NCBI GenBank assembly: GCA_944381115.1
Contig: CALWJV010000015.1
Span: 1 to 64,000, forward strand
DNA length: 64,000 bases
Reading direction: 5' to 3'
From: an uncultured Clostridia bacterium
Lineage (GTDB): Bacteria; Bacillota; Clostridia; Oscillospirales; CAG-272
This document shows positions 16,657 to 25,336 of the stretch, in pieces (within the stretch, counting starts at the first letter, position 1; the number at the start of each line of letters is the position of its first letter). A program made the translations under genes and the position numbers. The notes under the pieces are model-generated. The model ran no database searches. It was not told the origin of the DNA and was given only the letters and a program-made list of their open reading frames with translations.

Positions 16657-16854
16657 ATGGATGAACCTCCCCGAGATAACTTTAATTACATAATACTTAT
16701 AAGAATAAATTTAATTTGCTTTTTACTGTTATACACAGAAAAAGTTCCTGAAAAAAAACCGGTAAAATCAAATTATAATTTAAAAACGAAAAAAAGTATA
16801 GTTTTGAACCGGATCAGGAAAAAATATCTCTTGGTTTTAGGCAGGCAGTGTTGA
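16657..16854 (+). CDS. doubtful small ORF, possible membrane peptide or gene remnant
   Basis: A 65-codon ORF with an AAAGGAG sequence 12 bases before the ATG and an extended -10 promoter (TGATATAAT) about 40 bases upstream. The product has one short hydrophobic stretch near residues 12-25 and a very basic C-terminal half. I recognise no family. In another frame the end of the region also reads as plausible protein (…FEPDQEKISLGFRQ…), so this may be a frameshifted remnant. It could equally be non-coding. Confidence 0.25.
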   Translation: MDEPPRDNFNYIILIRINLICFLLLYTEKVPEKKPVKSNYNLKTKKSIVLNRIRKKYLLVLGRQC

Positions 16855-16933
16855 TAAAAATTTTGTAAAAATTAAACCATTTAATTATCAACATAAATAA
16901 GTCAACTATAAAACGAGGAGAAAAAATTCAGTT

Positions 16934-18214
16934 ATGGACATAACAAAAATAATAATAATGGCAGTGCTTTTGCTGTTTTCCGCCTTTTTTTCGGCAACAG
17001 AAACAGCGTTTTCGTCATTCAATAAAACAAAAATGAGGACCTTAGCAGAAAAAGGCAATAAAAAAGCTGTAAAAGTTTTAAAACTTTCGGAAAAATACGA
17101 CAGTTTGCTTTCCACGATACTCATCGGAAATAATATAGTAAACATTGCACTTTCCGCGATTTGTACGGTTCTTTTTATAAACATTTTCAAAAATCATGCA
17201 AACGGTGAAAATATCGGAACAACGGTATCAACTATAGTATCTACTGTTGCAGTTCTAATTGTCGGAGAAATAACGCCAAAAAGTATTGCAAAGGAAATAC
17301 CGGAAAGGTTTTCAATGTTTTCTGCACCTACAATATCAGTATTAATAATAATATTTAAGCCTGTTTCATGGTTTTTCCGTTTTACAAAAATTATATTTTC
17401 AAAACTTTTCAAAAGCAATGACGACAGGAAAATGACACAGGATGAACTTTTGACGTTTGTCGATGAGGTTGAGCAAGAGGGTGGTATAGACAGATCTGAA
17501 AGCGAACTTTTACGATCTGCCATTGAGTTTACTGATAGAGAAGCGTCCGATATATTAACCCCCAGAATCTCCGTTGAGGCAATTTCGGAAGATCTTACTA
17601 ATGAAGAAATATCAAGGCGCTTTAATGAAAGCGGATATTCAAGACTTCCGGTGTACAGCGGAAGTATAGACAGCATTGTCGGAATAATCCATCAAAAAGA
17701 CTTTTACAGTTCTGTTTACGGTACGGATAAGACAATAAAAAGCATAATAAAAAAACCGGTATACATACCTCTTTCAATGAAAATAAGCGATATATTAAAA
17801 CTGCTTCAGAAAAACAAATCACATATAGCCGTTGTCGTGGATGAGTACGGTGGTACAATGGGTATAATAACCATGGAAGACATTTTGGAGGAACTGGTAG
17901 GAGAAATCTGGGACGAACATGATGAGGTAGTCGAGGATTTTGTCAAACTTGATGAGCAGACTTATAAAGTACTTTGTACTATGGATCTTGATAAGATGTT
18001 TAAATATTTTGATATATCAGATGAAAGCGATTCCGCAACCGTAGGGGGATGGGTTCTTGAAAAATTCGGATATTTTCCGAAGATTGGGGAAGAATTTGAA
18101 TTTGCAAATATAACTGTCAAAGTTCTTGATGCGGACGATCAGAGAGTAAATGAAATCACCGTAACTCTTCGAAAAGAAGAGGAAGAAGAGGAAAAAGAAA
18201 AAGAGATAGGGTAA
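16934..18214 (+). CDS. CNNM/CBS-domain membrane protein (HlyC/CorC family)
   Basis: The 426-residue protein has the hemolysin C/CorC family layout. A CNNM membrane domain covers about 1-180 with three or four helices and the signatures SATETAFSSFN and VGEITPKSIAKE. A pair of CBS domains follows at about 205-325 (SRLPVYSGSIDSIVGI and AVVVDEYGGTMGIITMEDILEE). A C-terminal CorC_HlyC domain covers about 340-420. Family members are linked to Mg2+ or Co2+ efflux and homeostasis, the CBS domains sensing nucleotides. The C-terminus is an unusual run of Glu and Lys. The ATG has a GAGGAG site about 14 bases upstream, a little far. The VanZ-like gene follows after six bases. Confidence 0.9.
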   Translation: MDITKIIIMAVLLLFSAFFSATETAFSSFNKTKMRTLAEKGNKKAVKVLKLSEKYDSLLSTILIGNNIVNIALSAICTVLFINIFKNHANGENIGTTVSTIVSTVAVLIVGEITPKSIAKEIPERFSMFSAPTISVLIIIFKPVSWFFRFTKIIFSKLFKSNDDRKMTQDELLTFVDEVEQEGGIDRSESELLRSAIEFTDREASDILTPRISVEAISEDLTNEEISRRFNESGYSRLPVYSGSIDSIVGIIHQKDFYSSVYGTDKTIKSIIKKPVYIPLSMKISDILKLLQKNKSHIAVVVDEYGGTMGIITMEDILEELVGEIWDEHDEVVEDFVKLDEQTYKVLCTMDLDKMFKYFDISDESDSATVGGWVLEKFGYFPKIGEEFEFANITVKVLDADDQRVNEITVTLRKEEEEEEKEKEIG

Positions 18215-18220
18215 CATGCT

Positions 18221-18733
18221 TTGAGAAAAGGAAGATTGATCAGGATAACGTCGGCAGTAATTGCATGGTTGCTTACAGTATGTTGGGGATATTTTATATT
18301 TTCAATGAGTTCCGAGGATTCGTCTGAATCTTCGGAGACAAGCAATAAAGTTGTTGAAAATATAGCAGGAATAATAGTTCCCGGTTATGATAAACTTCCG
18401 GAATCTGAGCGTAATGAGATCAAAGACAAGATGTCATTTCCGATAAGGAAACTTGCACATTTTTCTGAATTCGCCATTATGGGTGGATTGCTTATAATGT
18501 CTTTAAAACTTACGTTTGACAATAAATTTTTTTTAAGGGTTTATATTATTTGTTCAATGGTTATGGGAAGCGCTTACGCCGTAACCGATGAATGGCATCA
18601 GGCATCAGTGCCTGGGCGCTCGCCGCAGATTACGGATGTGATGATAGATATCAGCGGAGTAATTTGCGGAATTGCCGGTGTGGCTTTTATAATTTATCTG
18701 GTAGAAAAAAAGAGGAGGCGTTTAACTACTTAA
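18221..18733 (+). CDS. VanZ-like membrane protein
   Basis: The 170-residue product shows the VanZ family pattern: an N-terminal helix, a short external loop, RKLAHFSEFAIMGGLL, then a helix, DEWHQASVPGRSPQITDVMIDI and a last helix. VanZ gives low-level teicoplanin resistance in enterococci, but most chromosomal homologues are uncharacterised. The start is a TTG just after the upstream stop, with a poor ribosome site, so translation is probably coupled to the CNNM gene; a TTG 15 bases further in is an alternative. Its last eight bases overlap the end of the convergent zeta-toxin-like gene. Confidence 0.85.
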   Translation: MRKGRLIRITSAVIAWLLTVCWGYFIFSMSSEDSSESSETSNKVVENIAGIIVPGYDKLPESERNEIKDKMSFPIRKLAHFSEFAIMGGLLIMSLKLTFDNKFFLRVYIICSMVMGSAYAVTDEWHQASVPGRSPQITDVMIDISGVICGIAGVAFIIYLVEKKRRRLTT

Positions 18734-19316
18734 ACGCCTCTTGATACCATAAAGGAAGAATAGGGTCTTCATCAAGAATTTTTCCTCCGCTGTGAATTGC
18801 AATTTGACGAAATCTTATAGTATTGTCATAGAAAAAAATTTCGTCACAAAGAGATGCAATACGGCGGAGATTTTCTGTCATAGCGTTATAACGTGTGATA
18901 ATTGCACGGTCATCAATACCGTGTCCGCCGTGTTTTACTCTGCGATGTACTCTTTCAACGGCTTTGTCGCTGCCGTCTATACCGACAAAATAAAGTATTA
19001 TTTTGTAATTTTTTTTTCTTGCTTTTTCGAGTTGACGAAAAACGACTTTTCCGGTAAGTGTACTTTCAAGATGAAAATCCGTTCCGTTTTCTATGTAATT
19101 GTCGATTAATTTTTTTGCGAATTTTGCTGCTCGTATCTGTATGATAGGATCCTGCCACGAGCCTTCTTTTTTGACTATTTCGTCAATGCTTACTCTTTCT
19201 CCGAAATTTTCGGTTTTGCTGACGATTTCGTATAAAGAGGTTTTTCCGGCTCCGTTAACACCGCCGAATATTATTACGGTAGGGGATTTTTTTGTTAAAA
19301 TCTCATTTACACTCAT
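18726..19316 (-). CDS. zeta-toxin-like P-loop kinase
   Basis: The 196-residue protein has a Walker A motif GGVNGAGKTS (Lys25), an Asp after SID near residue 46, FHLESTLTG, and RVHRRVKHGGHGI followed by an RY pair, the pattern of short zeta-toxin / UDP-N-acetylglucosamine kinase-like proteins. Known zeta toxins phosphorylate UDP-GlcNAc and block peptidoglycan synthesis, but many short chromosomal relatives are untested. It starts inside the stop codon of a 64-residue upstream gene (ATGA overlap), the usual arrangement of a toxin behind its antitoxin. Its 3' end overlaps the convergent VanZ-like gene by eight bases. No transfer signature is visible. Confidence 0.82.
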   Translation of the reverse strand: MSVNEILTKKSPTVIIFGGVNGAGKTSLYEIVSKTENFGERVSIDEIVKKEGSWQDPIIQIRAAKFAKKLIDNYIENGTDFHLESTLTGKVVFRQLEKARKKNYKIILYFVGIDGSDKAVERVHRRVKHGGHGIDDRAIITRYNAMTENLRRIASLCDEIFFYDNTIRFRQIAIHSGGKILDEDPILPLWYQEAFK

Positions 19317-19507
19317 ACAAGCCTTTCTCCTACTATTTTTTCCTGTTCGGTTTGTAGTTTCAGGTTAAGTATTTTACGGTAAAAACCTCTTTCCTCAGAA
19401 TCCGTTGTTTGAAGGATTGCAGATTCAAGGTCCTTTATTGTAATGTTACAAAAGGTATTGTAAAGAATGCTTATATTTTGGTTTTGGTTATTTTCAAGAT
19501 CCTTCAT
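19313..19507 (-). CDS. putative antitoxin-like partner of the zeta-toxin-like kinase
   Basis: A 64-residue, mostly helical and charged protein without membrane segments. It ends with a four-base ATGA overlap into the kinase gene, so the two are translationally coupled. An AAAGGCAG site precedes the ATG. The sequence does not obviously match the epsilon antitoxin, but size, order and overlap fit an antitoxin or neutralising partner. I give no family name. Confidence 0.6.
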   Translation of the reverse strand: MKDLENNQNQNISILYNTFCNITIKDLESAILQTTDSEERGFYRKILNLKLQTEQEKIVGERLV

Positions 19508-19571
19508 TTATTACTGCCTTTCTGTTGAGGAGTATTATGTAAATAGCCCCGGCAAATCGGGGCGTACCGAT

Positions 19572-19607
19572 CTGATTGAAATTTTTTGAATAAAAAATTT
19601 CAATCAG
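19572..19607 (-). terminator. intrinsic terminator of the small membrane protein gene
   Basis: A long AT-rich inverted repeat (GATTGAAATTTTTT / AAAAAATTTCAATC) overlaps the stop codon of the minus-strand gene ending at 19604. A second small hairpin (CCCCG/CGGGG) lies just beyond it near 19545-19560. Confidence 0.6.
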
Positions 19608-19849
19608 TTCTTTTTACAGTATTTTTTATATTTTGCAGCAGATCTGACCGAAGCAACAAGACAAGTACCAGCTATCAGTGCAGCACCAATGGCTATATGA
19701 AGCGGTTTGATGGTAAAATCACCCTTTATATGCATTGTAAAATAGGGGGTGGAACTTTCCTTGTTTTTAAGTTCGGTTTTGCAGTCATAATTTTTTGATA
19801 TTTCAAAATTTTTGCAGGCACAGCAGACTTTTTTCAACATATTTTTCAT
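19604..19849 (-). CDS. small cysteine-bearing membrane protein
   Basis: An 81-residue protein I do not recognise. It begins with a basic, cysteine-rich segment (VCCACKNFE, residues about 8-16, and another Cys near 23), then a polar middle, one transmembrane helix at about 49-68 (PLHIAIGAALIAGTCLVA) and a basic KKYCKK tail. A good AAAGGAA site and a promoter (TTGTAT-17-TATACT) support it as a real gene. It stands alone between the toxin-like pair and recG. Confidence 0.6.
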   Translation of the reverse strand: MKNMLKKVCCACKNFEISKNYDCKTELKNKESSTPYFTMHIKGDFTIKPLHIAIGAALIAGTCLVASVRSAAKYKKYCKKN

Positions 19850-19932
19850 ACAATATTCCTTTCTTCATTGAATTTTATATTTTAATTTCGGAAATACTTT
19901 TTAAAATTAAACAATTTTACTTGTCTGAATAT

Positions 19933-19961
19933 AGTATAACTTATTTTTTATAAAAATACAA
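19933..19961 (-). promoter_or_regulatory. promoter of the small membrane protein gene
   Basis: On the minus strand TTGTAT, 17 bases, TATACT, about 85 bases before the ATG at 19849. Confidence 0.55.
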
Positions 19962-19995
19962 GGATTTTTTATTAATTTTTAGAGAGGAGCGAGAA

Positions 19996-22137
19996 ATGAA
20001 CATAGATTTTGAAAGCCCGGTAACTGTTTTAAGCGGATGCGGGAAAAAAAGAGCAGAACATTTAAAAGTTCTCGGAATTGAAAATATCGGTCAACTTCTG
20101 CGTCATTTTCCCAGGGGATATCAAAACAGGGGCGATGTAAAACCGATAGATAAAAGTTCGGTTGGGATTCAAGGGGCTTACGTACTTACCGTCTCCTCAG
20201 TTCCTGTCAGCGTACGGATCCCCGGCGGCAGGACACTTACAAAATGCAAAGGATTTGACGGGGATAGAAGTGCTACTTTGGTATTTTTTAACCGACCGTA
20301 TGTCAAAGACATTTTAAATGTAGGATGTACATTCAGATTTTGGGGAAAACTTTCCGAGGGAAAGACGGGTTTCGAACTTTTCCCATCGGCGATCGAACCG
20401 ATAACAGACGGACGTGAACTGAAAAAACTCATACCTATTTATCCGCTTACGGAAGGAATTACGCAAAGTTTTATTTCCGGGATTATTTTAAACGCACTTA
20501 CATCATTAAGTCCCGGAGCATATAAAGAAGTGCTTCCTGAAAGAATAAGAAAGGCACTGGGAGTATGCGAAATTTCAGAAGCATACAAAAATATCCATAC
20601 CCCCGAAAACGCCGAAATGGTAGAGATCGGAAGAAACAGGTTTATTGCAGAGGAACTTTTTATATTTGCATGCTCTGTTGCCGGTGCAAAATCCGGAAGG
20701 AAAGGTATTTCCGGTAAAAAAATGGACGCAGCAAAAAGTAGATTATATGATTTTGTTGATTCACTCCCTTATACGCTAACCCGTGCTCAATCAAAGGTGA
20801 TATCTGAAATAAGAAAGGATATGACCGGTGATCACCCTATGGCAAGACTTGTTTCGGGAGATGTCGGAAGCGGCAAGACCGTCTGTGCTGCAGCGGCAGC
20901 ATACATAGCAGTCAAAAACGGTACACAGTGTGCGTTGATGGCGCCGACAGAGATACTTGCATCTCAGCATTTCAGAGAACTTTCCGGATTTTTTGAAAAA
21001 CTAAATATTAAATGCGGGTACCTTAGCGGTTCGCTCACAGCCGCACAGAAAAGGAATGTCTGTAAAAAATTGGAGAGCGGAGATATAGATTTTGTGATCG
21101 GTACACATGCTCTTCTTTCCGAAGGGGTTGTTTTTAAAGACCTTGGTCTTGTTATAACAGATGAGCAGCATCGGTTCGGAGTATTTCAAAGAGCAGGTCT
21201 TACCGAGAAAGGAGAAAGGCCCCATGTTTTGGTAATGAGCGCCACCCCGATTCCCCGAACGCTTGCGCTTATTTTGTGCGGAGACCTTGATATTTCTGTC
21301 GTAGATGAACTTCCTCCGGGAAGACAGCCAGTCGATACTATTGTAATCGGGGAACGTCACAGAGAGAGATTGAACGGGTTTATAAAAGCGCAGGTAGAAA
21401 GCGGGAAGCAGGTATATATAGTTTGTCCTGCAGTTGAAAATTCAGAAGAAGATGTAGAAAAGGACGAAAGTGATTTTATCCGATTTTACGTTGAAGTCAA
21501 CACCGAAAAATTGCCTAAACTCAAGAGTGCCGTTGAGTATGAAGAAAACTTAAGGACAAAGGTTTTTCCGCAGTTTAAAACTGCATTTATACACGGCAGA
21601 ATGAGCGGTGCTGAAAAATATGACATAATGAACCGTTTTAAAAACGGAGATATAGATATTTTGGTTTCAACGACTGTTATAGAGGTAGGAGTAAATGTTC
21701 CGAATGCAACCTTGATGATAGTTGAGAATGCAGAGAGATTCGGACTTTCACAATTGCATCAACTCAGGGGTAGAGTAGGAAGAGGAAAAGATAAAGCCTA
21801 CTGTATACTTGTTTCGGATGCATCTGGAGAAAAAGCCAAAGAGCGGCTTGAAATTATGAAAAAAGTAAGTGACGGGTATAAAATTGCAAAATACGATCTT
21901 GAAATGAGAGGTCCCGGAAATTTTATAAATTTCGGTAGTGAAAAATCGTTTCGACAGCATGGTGCGTTTGGCTTTAAACTTGCAGGACTTTGCACGGATA
22001 CCGTTATGCTTGAAAAATGTTTTGCCGAGGCCGAAAAATTAATTGCGGACGATCCCGGTCTTGTTTCAGAAGAAAACGCTTTGCTTGCAAAGGCGCTCAA
22101 AAAAACACAGGGACTTACCGTATCTACAATAAATTAA
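19996..22137 (+). CDS. recG: ATP-dependent DNA helicase RecG
   Basis: The 713-residue protein remodels stalled replication forks and Holliday junctions. The N-terminal wedge/OB domain (about 1-250) starts with VLSGCGKKRAEHLKVLGI. The helicase core has Walker A GDVGSGKT near residue 290, the DEQH box (ITDEQHRFGVFQR), MSATPIPRTLAL, and motif VI HQLRGRVGRG with the RecG-type tail. The length is slightly above the common 670-690. GAGAGGAGCG precedes the ATG. It is the first plus-strand gene after the minus-strand small protein gene and probably has its own transcript. Confidence 0.97.
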   Translation: MNIDFESPVTVLSGCGKKRAEHLKVLGIENIGQLLRHFPRGYQNRGDVKPIDKSSVGIQGAYVLTVSSVPVSVRIPGGRTLTKCKGFDGDRSATLVFFNRPYVKDILNVGCTFRFWGKLSEGKTGFELFPSAIEPITDGRELKKLIPIYPLTEGITQSFISGIILNALTSLSPGAYKEVLPERIRKALGVCEISEAYKNIHTPENAEMVEIGRNRFIAEELFIFACSVAGAKSGRKGISGKKMDAAKSRLYDFVDSLPYTLTRAQSKVISEIRKDMTGDHPMARLVSGDVGSGKTVCAAAAAYIAVKNGTQCALMAPTEILASQHFRELSGFFEKLNIKCGYLSGSLTAAQKRNVCKKLESGDIDFVIGTHALLSEGVVFKDLGLVITDEQHRFGVFQRAGLTEKGERPHVLVMSATPIPRTLALILCGDLDISVVDELPPGRQPVDTIVIGERHRERLNGFIKAQVESGKQVYIVCPAVENSEEDVEKDESDFIRFYVEVNTEKLPKLKSAVEYEENLRTKVFPQFKTAFIHGRMSGAEKYDIMNRFKNGDIDILVSTTVIEVGVNVPNATLMIVENAERFGLSQLHQLRGRVGRGKDKAYCILVSDASGEKAKERLEIMKKVSDGYKIAKYDLEMRGPGNFINFGSEKSFRQHGAFGFKLAGLCTDTVMLEKCFAEAEKLIADDPGLVSEENALLAKALKKTQGLTVSTIN

Positions 22138-22226
22138 TAGTTATATTTTCCGTGTTAACCTTTTTCTGATCTAATGAATGAAAATTAAGATCAAGTATTA
22201 CTTGTGATGAATAAAACAGTTTACGC

Positions 22227-22255
22227 TTGACACATAAAAATTTTTTAAGTATAAT
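22227..22255 (+). promoter_or_regulatory. sigma-A promoter of the flavoprotein gene
   Basis: A perfect TTGACA box, 17-base spacer and perfect TATAAT box, about 35 bases before the ATG. Confidence 0.9.
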
Positions 22256-22289
22256 AAATACAGAAAGTTAATTTAAAAGGAAAATTAAA

Positions 22290-23501
22290 ATGAAGAAGAT
22301 AGCCGTAATAGGCGGAGGTGCTGCTGGTCTTATGGCAGCAGGCACGGCTTATAAAAAAGGTGCAGATGTAATTTTATTTGAAAAAAATAAAAAACTTGGC
22401 AGAAAAATTGCAATAACGGGAAAAGGCCGATGTAATGTAACGAATGCATGTCCTGAAAATGAATTTCTTTTGAATGTAGTTACCAATTCCCGCTTTTTAT
22501 ACAGTGCAATAAACGCTTTTTCGACATATGATACAATGTCATTTTTTGAAGAAAAAGGAGTAAAACTGAAGGTAGAAAGAGGAAACAGAGTTTTTCCGGT
22601 ATCAGACAGGTCATATGATATAGTAGATGCACTTGGTTCTTATGCATCGAAAGTTAAGATCATACATGAAAAAGTAACTTCAGTTTCTGCTTCTGGAGAA
22701 AAGGTTACCGGTGTTACAGCGGGGGGAGAATTTTATCCTGTTGATGCGGTAATAATATGTACAGGTGGAATGTCATATCCCTTGACCGGATCGGACGGAG
22801 ACGGATACAGATTTGCCGAAAAACTCGGACATACAGTAATACCATTGCGTCCGGCGCTCGTTTCGATAGATACATTTGACGGTTATGACCTTGCAGGTCT
22901 ATCTTTGAAGAATGTTACACTTAACCTGACCTTGAACGGAAAAAAAGTTTACAGCGAACTTGGTGAAATGCTTTTTACTCATACGGGTATAAGCGGACCT
23001 TTGGTGCTTTCAGCATCGTCATATATGAGTAAAGCGGCAGTTTCGGATTATAAGATCAGCATAGATTTAAAGCCGGGTCTTGATAAAAGCGCACTTGACA
23101 GACGTATTCTTTTGGATTTCGAAAAATACAGTCATAAAAACTTTGATAATTCGCTTGGAGACCTTTTGCCTATACGTCTTATTCCGGTAATAATAAAAAA
23201 CAGTAAAATAGATGAAAAGAAAAAAGTTTATCAGATAACAAGAGAAGAAAGGCTTAGAATTTGTGAATTACTGAAAAATTTTCCGGTCCTGCCTAAAAAA
23301 TTTCGCCCCATAGAAGAGGCAATAGTTACTTCGGGAGGAATTTCAGTCAAAGAGATAGACCCAAGAACAATGGAGTCAAAAAAAATATCCGGTCTTTACT
23401 TTGCCGGTGAGGTGATAGATGTAGATGCACTTACAGGGGGTTTTAATTTACAGATAGCCTTTTCAACAGCTTTTCTTGCAGCGACAAATGCGGTAAAATA
23501 A
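22290..23501 (+). CDS. NAD(P)/FAD-dependent oxidoreductase, HI0933/YhiN family
   Basis: The 403-residue flavoprotein starts with the Rossmann motif GGGAAGLMAAGTA, then KKLGRKIAITGKGRCNVTN, the family hallmark, and ends with a second FAD-contact motif around LYFAGEVIDVDALTGGFNLQIAFSTA (quoted only to locate it: its core is GEVIDVDA). Family members are widespread and mostly uncharacterised; one relative, BaiN, has been linked to bile-acid 7-dehydroxylation in a gut Clostridium, but that cannot be assumed here. In many Firmicutes this gene sits just before cmk, as here, which suggests a shared operon even though the gap is 170 bases. Confidence 0.9.
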   Translation: MKKIAVIGGGAAGLMAAGTAYKKGADVILFEKNKKLGRKIAITGKGRCNVTNACPENEFLLNVVTNSRFLYSAINAFSTYDTMSFFEEKGVKLKVERGNRVFPVSDRSYDIVDALGSYASKVKIIHEKVTSVSASGEKVTGVTAGGEFYPVDAVIICTGGMSYPLTGSDGDGYRFAEKLGHTVIPLRPALVSIDTFDGYDLAGLSLKNVTLNLTLNGKKVYSELGEMLFTHTGISGPLVLSASSYMSKAAVSDYKISIDLKPGLDKSALDRRILLDFEKYSHKNFDNSLGDLLPIRLIPVIIKNSKIDEKKKVYQITREERLRICELLKNFPVLPKKFRPIEEAIVTSGGISVKEIDPRTMESKKISGLYFAGEVIDVDALTGGFNLQIAFSTAFLAATNAVK

Positions 23502-23671
23502 TATTAGAACATTGTGTACATAAATTTTCCACCGTAAAAAATTTTGGAAACTTTGGAAAATTTACGTTAAAACAAAAAAGGCAAGTATTTTTTGCTAAGA
23601 AGCAAATATAAAAGTACATGCAGAAAGATTGGACTATATTAGCCGTTAAATCGGCGGAAGTGGAGAAGATT

Positions 23672-24355
23672 ATGATAAAAATAGCGATAGATGGACCGTC
23701 CGGCTCAGGTAAAAGTACACTTGCAAAGGCACTTTCAAAAAAACTTGGTTTTGTTTATGTTGATACAGGAGCGCTTTACAGAACGATAGGCCTTTATGTA
23801 ACCGAGAACGGAATAGATTACACGGATAAAAAAGGTGTGGTCGCATCTCTCAAAAATATAAGTGTGGATCTTATGTACGATGAAAACGGAGTACAGCATG
23901 TTATGCTTAACGGAAACGATGTGGGAGACAGAATAAGGACCAGCGAGATAGCCGCCGCTGCTTCCGCAGTTTCTGCAATTCCAAAAGTCAGGGAGTTTCT
24001 TCTTGACACACAGCGAAATATGGCTAAAAAACATAATGTGATAATGGACGGAAGGGATATCGGTACTGTTATTTTCCCGGATGCACAGGTTAAGATATAC
24101 CTTGTTGCATCAAATCATGCAAGAGCGAAAAGAAGATATGAGGAACTGAAGGCAAAAGGCGAGGACATAACTGTTGAACAAGTGCTTTCAGATTTGGAAA
24201 CACGGGATAAAAATGACTCGACAAGAAAAACCGCTCCTGCAGTGCCTGCAGTTGATGCTGTATTTCTTGATACGTCATCAAATACCCCGGATGATACACT
24301 TGAAGCGGCAATGAAAATAATAAATGCAAAGTTGCCGGGGTTAAAGTTTAATTAA
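23672..24355 (+). CDS. cmk: cytidylate kinase
   Basis: The 227-residue enzyme phosphorylates CMP and dCMP. It begins IAIDGPSGSGKSTLAKALSK (P-loop), with VDTGALYRTIG, the MDGRDIGTVIFP motif and ETRDKNDSTR near the lid. I chose the ATG at 23672 because GGAG lies six bases upstream and the P-loop then falls at the usual distance; an upstream in-frame ATG would add 18 unconserved residues. It heads the cmk-plsC-ispH/rpsA run typical of Clostridia. Confidence 0.96.
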   Translation: MIKIAIDGPSGSGKSTLAKALSKKLGFVYVDTGALYRTIGLYVTENGIDYTDKKGVVASLKNISVDLMYDENGVQHVMLNGNDVGDRIRTSEIAAAASAVSAIPKVREFLLDTQRNMAKKHNVIMDGRDIGTVIFPDAQVKIYLVASNHARAKRRYEELKAKGEDITVEQVLSDLETRDKNDSTRKTAPAVPAVDAVFLDTSSNTPDDTLEAAMKIINAKLPGLKFN

Positions 24356-24487
24356 ATGTTAAAATATACCAGGTGAAGAAATATATAATGCTGTAATGAA
24401 TGGAGATATAGAATTCTAAAATAAAATACTGAAAACAGTTTGAGAAATTTAACTTTTGGAACATTTTTATGGTTACGGAGAGAACGT

Positions 24488-25336
24488 ATGAGTAAATTTT
24501 ACAGCAAGATTTATAAGTTGTTTGCAGGATTAATAAGAAAACTATACAGGATAAAAATTGTCGGCAAGGAAAATGAACCGCCTGAAGGTCCTTTTATTGT
24601 TTGTGCAAATCATATTTCATATCAGGATGTAGCCATACTCGCCGCATCTTTGAAACACCAAGTGCGGTTTTTAGCTAAGGCTGAATTGTTTAAAATTCCG
24701 ATTTTTGGCAGATTTATAAGGGCGTGCGGTGCATATCCCGTAGAAAGGGGTAAAGGTGATGTAGGCTCAATAAAAAACACACTGAAACTGATAGAAGAAG
24801 GCGAAGTAGTGGGAATTTATCCACAGGGGCACAGATATGGCGGTATTCATCCTGCGGATTCAGATGTGAAAGGCGGTATAGGACTTATTTTGACAAAAAA
24901 ACGGGTACCTGTACTGCCCGTTGCGATACAGACAAAGAATTTCAAAGTACGACTTTTCAGAAAGACAAAGGTAATAATAGGAAAGCCGATCATGTTTGAT
25001 GAGTTTCCGGAGGTAAGCGGAAAACGGAACGATCTATACAATGAAATATCATCTGCTGTTTTTTCAAATATATGCGGATTACTTGACAGTACGGTATCTC
25101 CACCGCCTAAAAACGGTAAATTTCTTACTGAGGGAGCAAAAGAAGGATTGATTCCGAGGTTGGTTTTACCTTCAAAAATGAACGGGTATGATATTAGCAA
25201 ATGTGAAACAAATAATGCAGATTCGGTAAACTGTAATCCGGATGATAATGAAAAAGAAGAAAGTGATAAAGTTTCTGAAGAGGCATTAAAAAATGCAGAA
25301 AATATACCGGATACCGAGGATGAAAAAAACATATGA
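24488..25336 (+). CDS. 1-acylglycerol-3-phosphate O-acyltransferase (PlsC family)
   Basis: The 282-residue protein belongs to the PlsC acyltransferases of phospholipid synthesis. It has the catalytic NHISYQD (H-x4-D) box and, in place of the usual FPEGTR box, YPQGHRYGG: the Glu is Gln and the Thr is His. VERGKGD and the VPVLPVAI segment also match. The last ~45 residues are an acidic tail absent from most homologues. The ATG at 24488 fits GGAGAG upstream. The stop overlaps the start of ispH by four bases. Acyl-CoA or acyl-ACP preference cannot be told. Confidence 0.88.
   Translation: MSKFYSKIYKLFAGLIRKLYRIKIVGKENEPPEGPFIVCANHISYQDVAILAASLKHQVRFLAKAELFKIPIFGRFIRACGAYPVERGKGDVGSIKNTLKLIEEGEVVGIYPQGHRYGGIHPADSDVKGGIGLILTKKRVPVLPVAIQTKNFKVRLFRKTKVIIGKPIMFDEFPEVSGKRNDLYNEISSAVFSNICGLLDSTVSPPPKNGKFLTEGAKEGLIPRLVLPSKMNGYDISKCETNNADSVNCNPDDNEKEESDKVSEEALKNAENIPDTEDEKNI

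Larger units (their letters stand above)
16442..16933. other. AT-rich intergenic stretch between divergent operons
   Basis: About 490 bases without a convincing gene. It holds a small AACC/GGTT hairpin with T runs on both strands (16513-16534), an extended -10 element TGATATAAT at 16612-16620, and a weak 65-codon ORF at 16657. The terminator-like hairpin has no obvious gene to terminate on either strand, so a short untranslated RNA or a decayed gene is possible. Confidence 0.5.
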
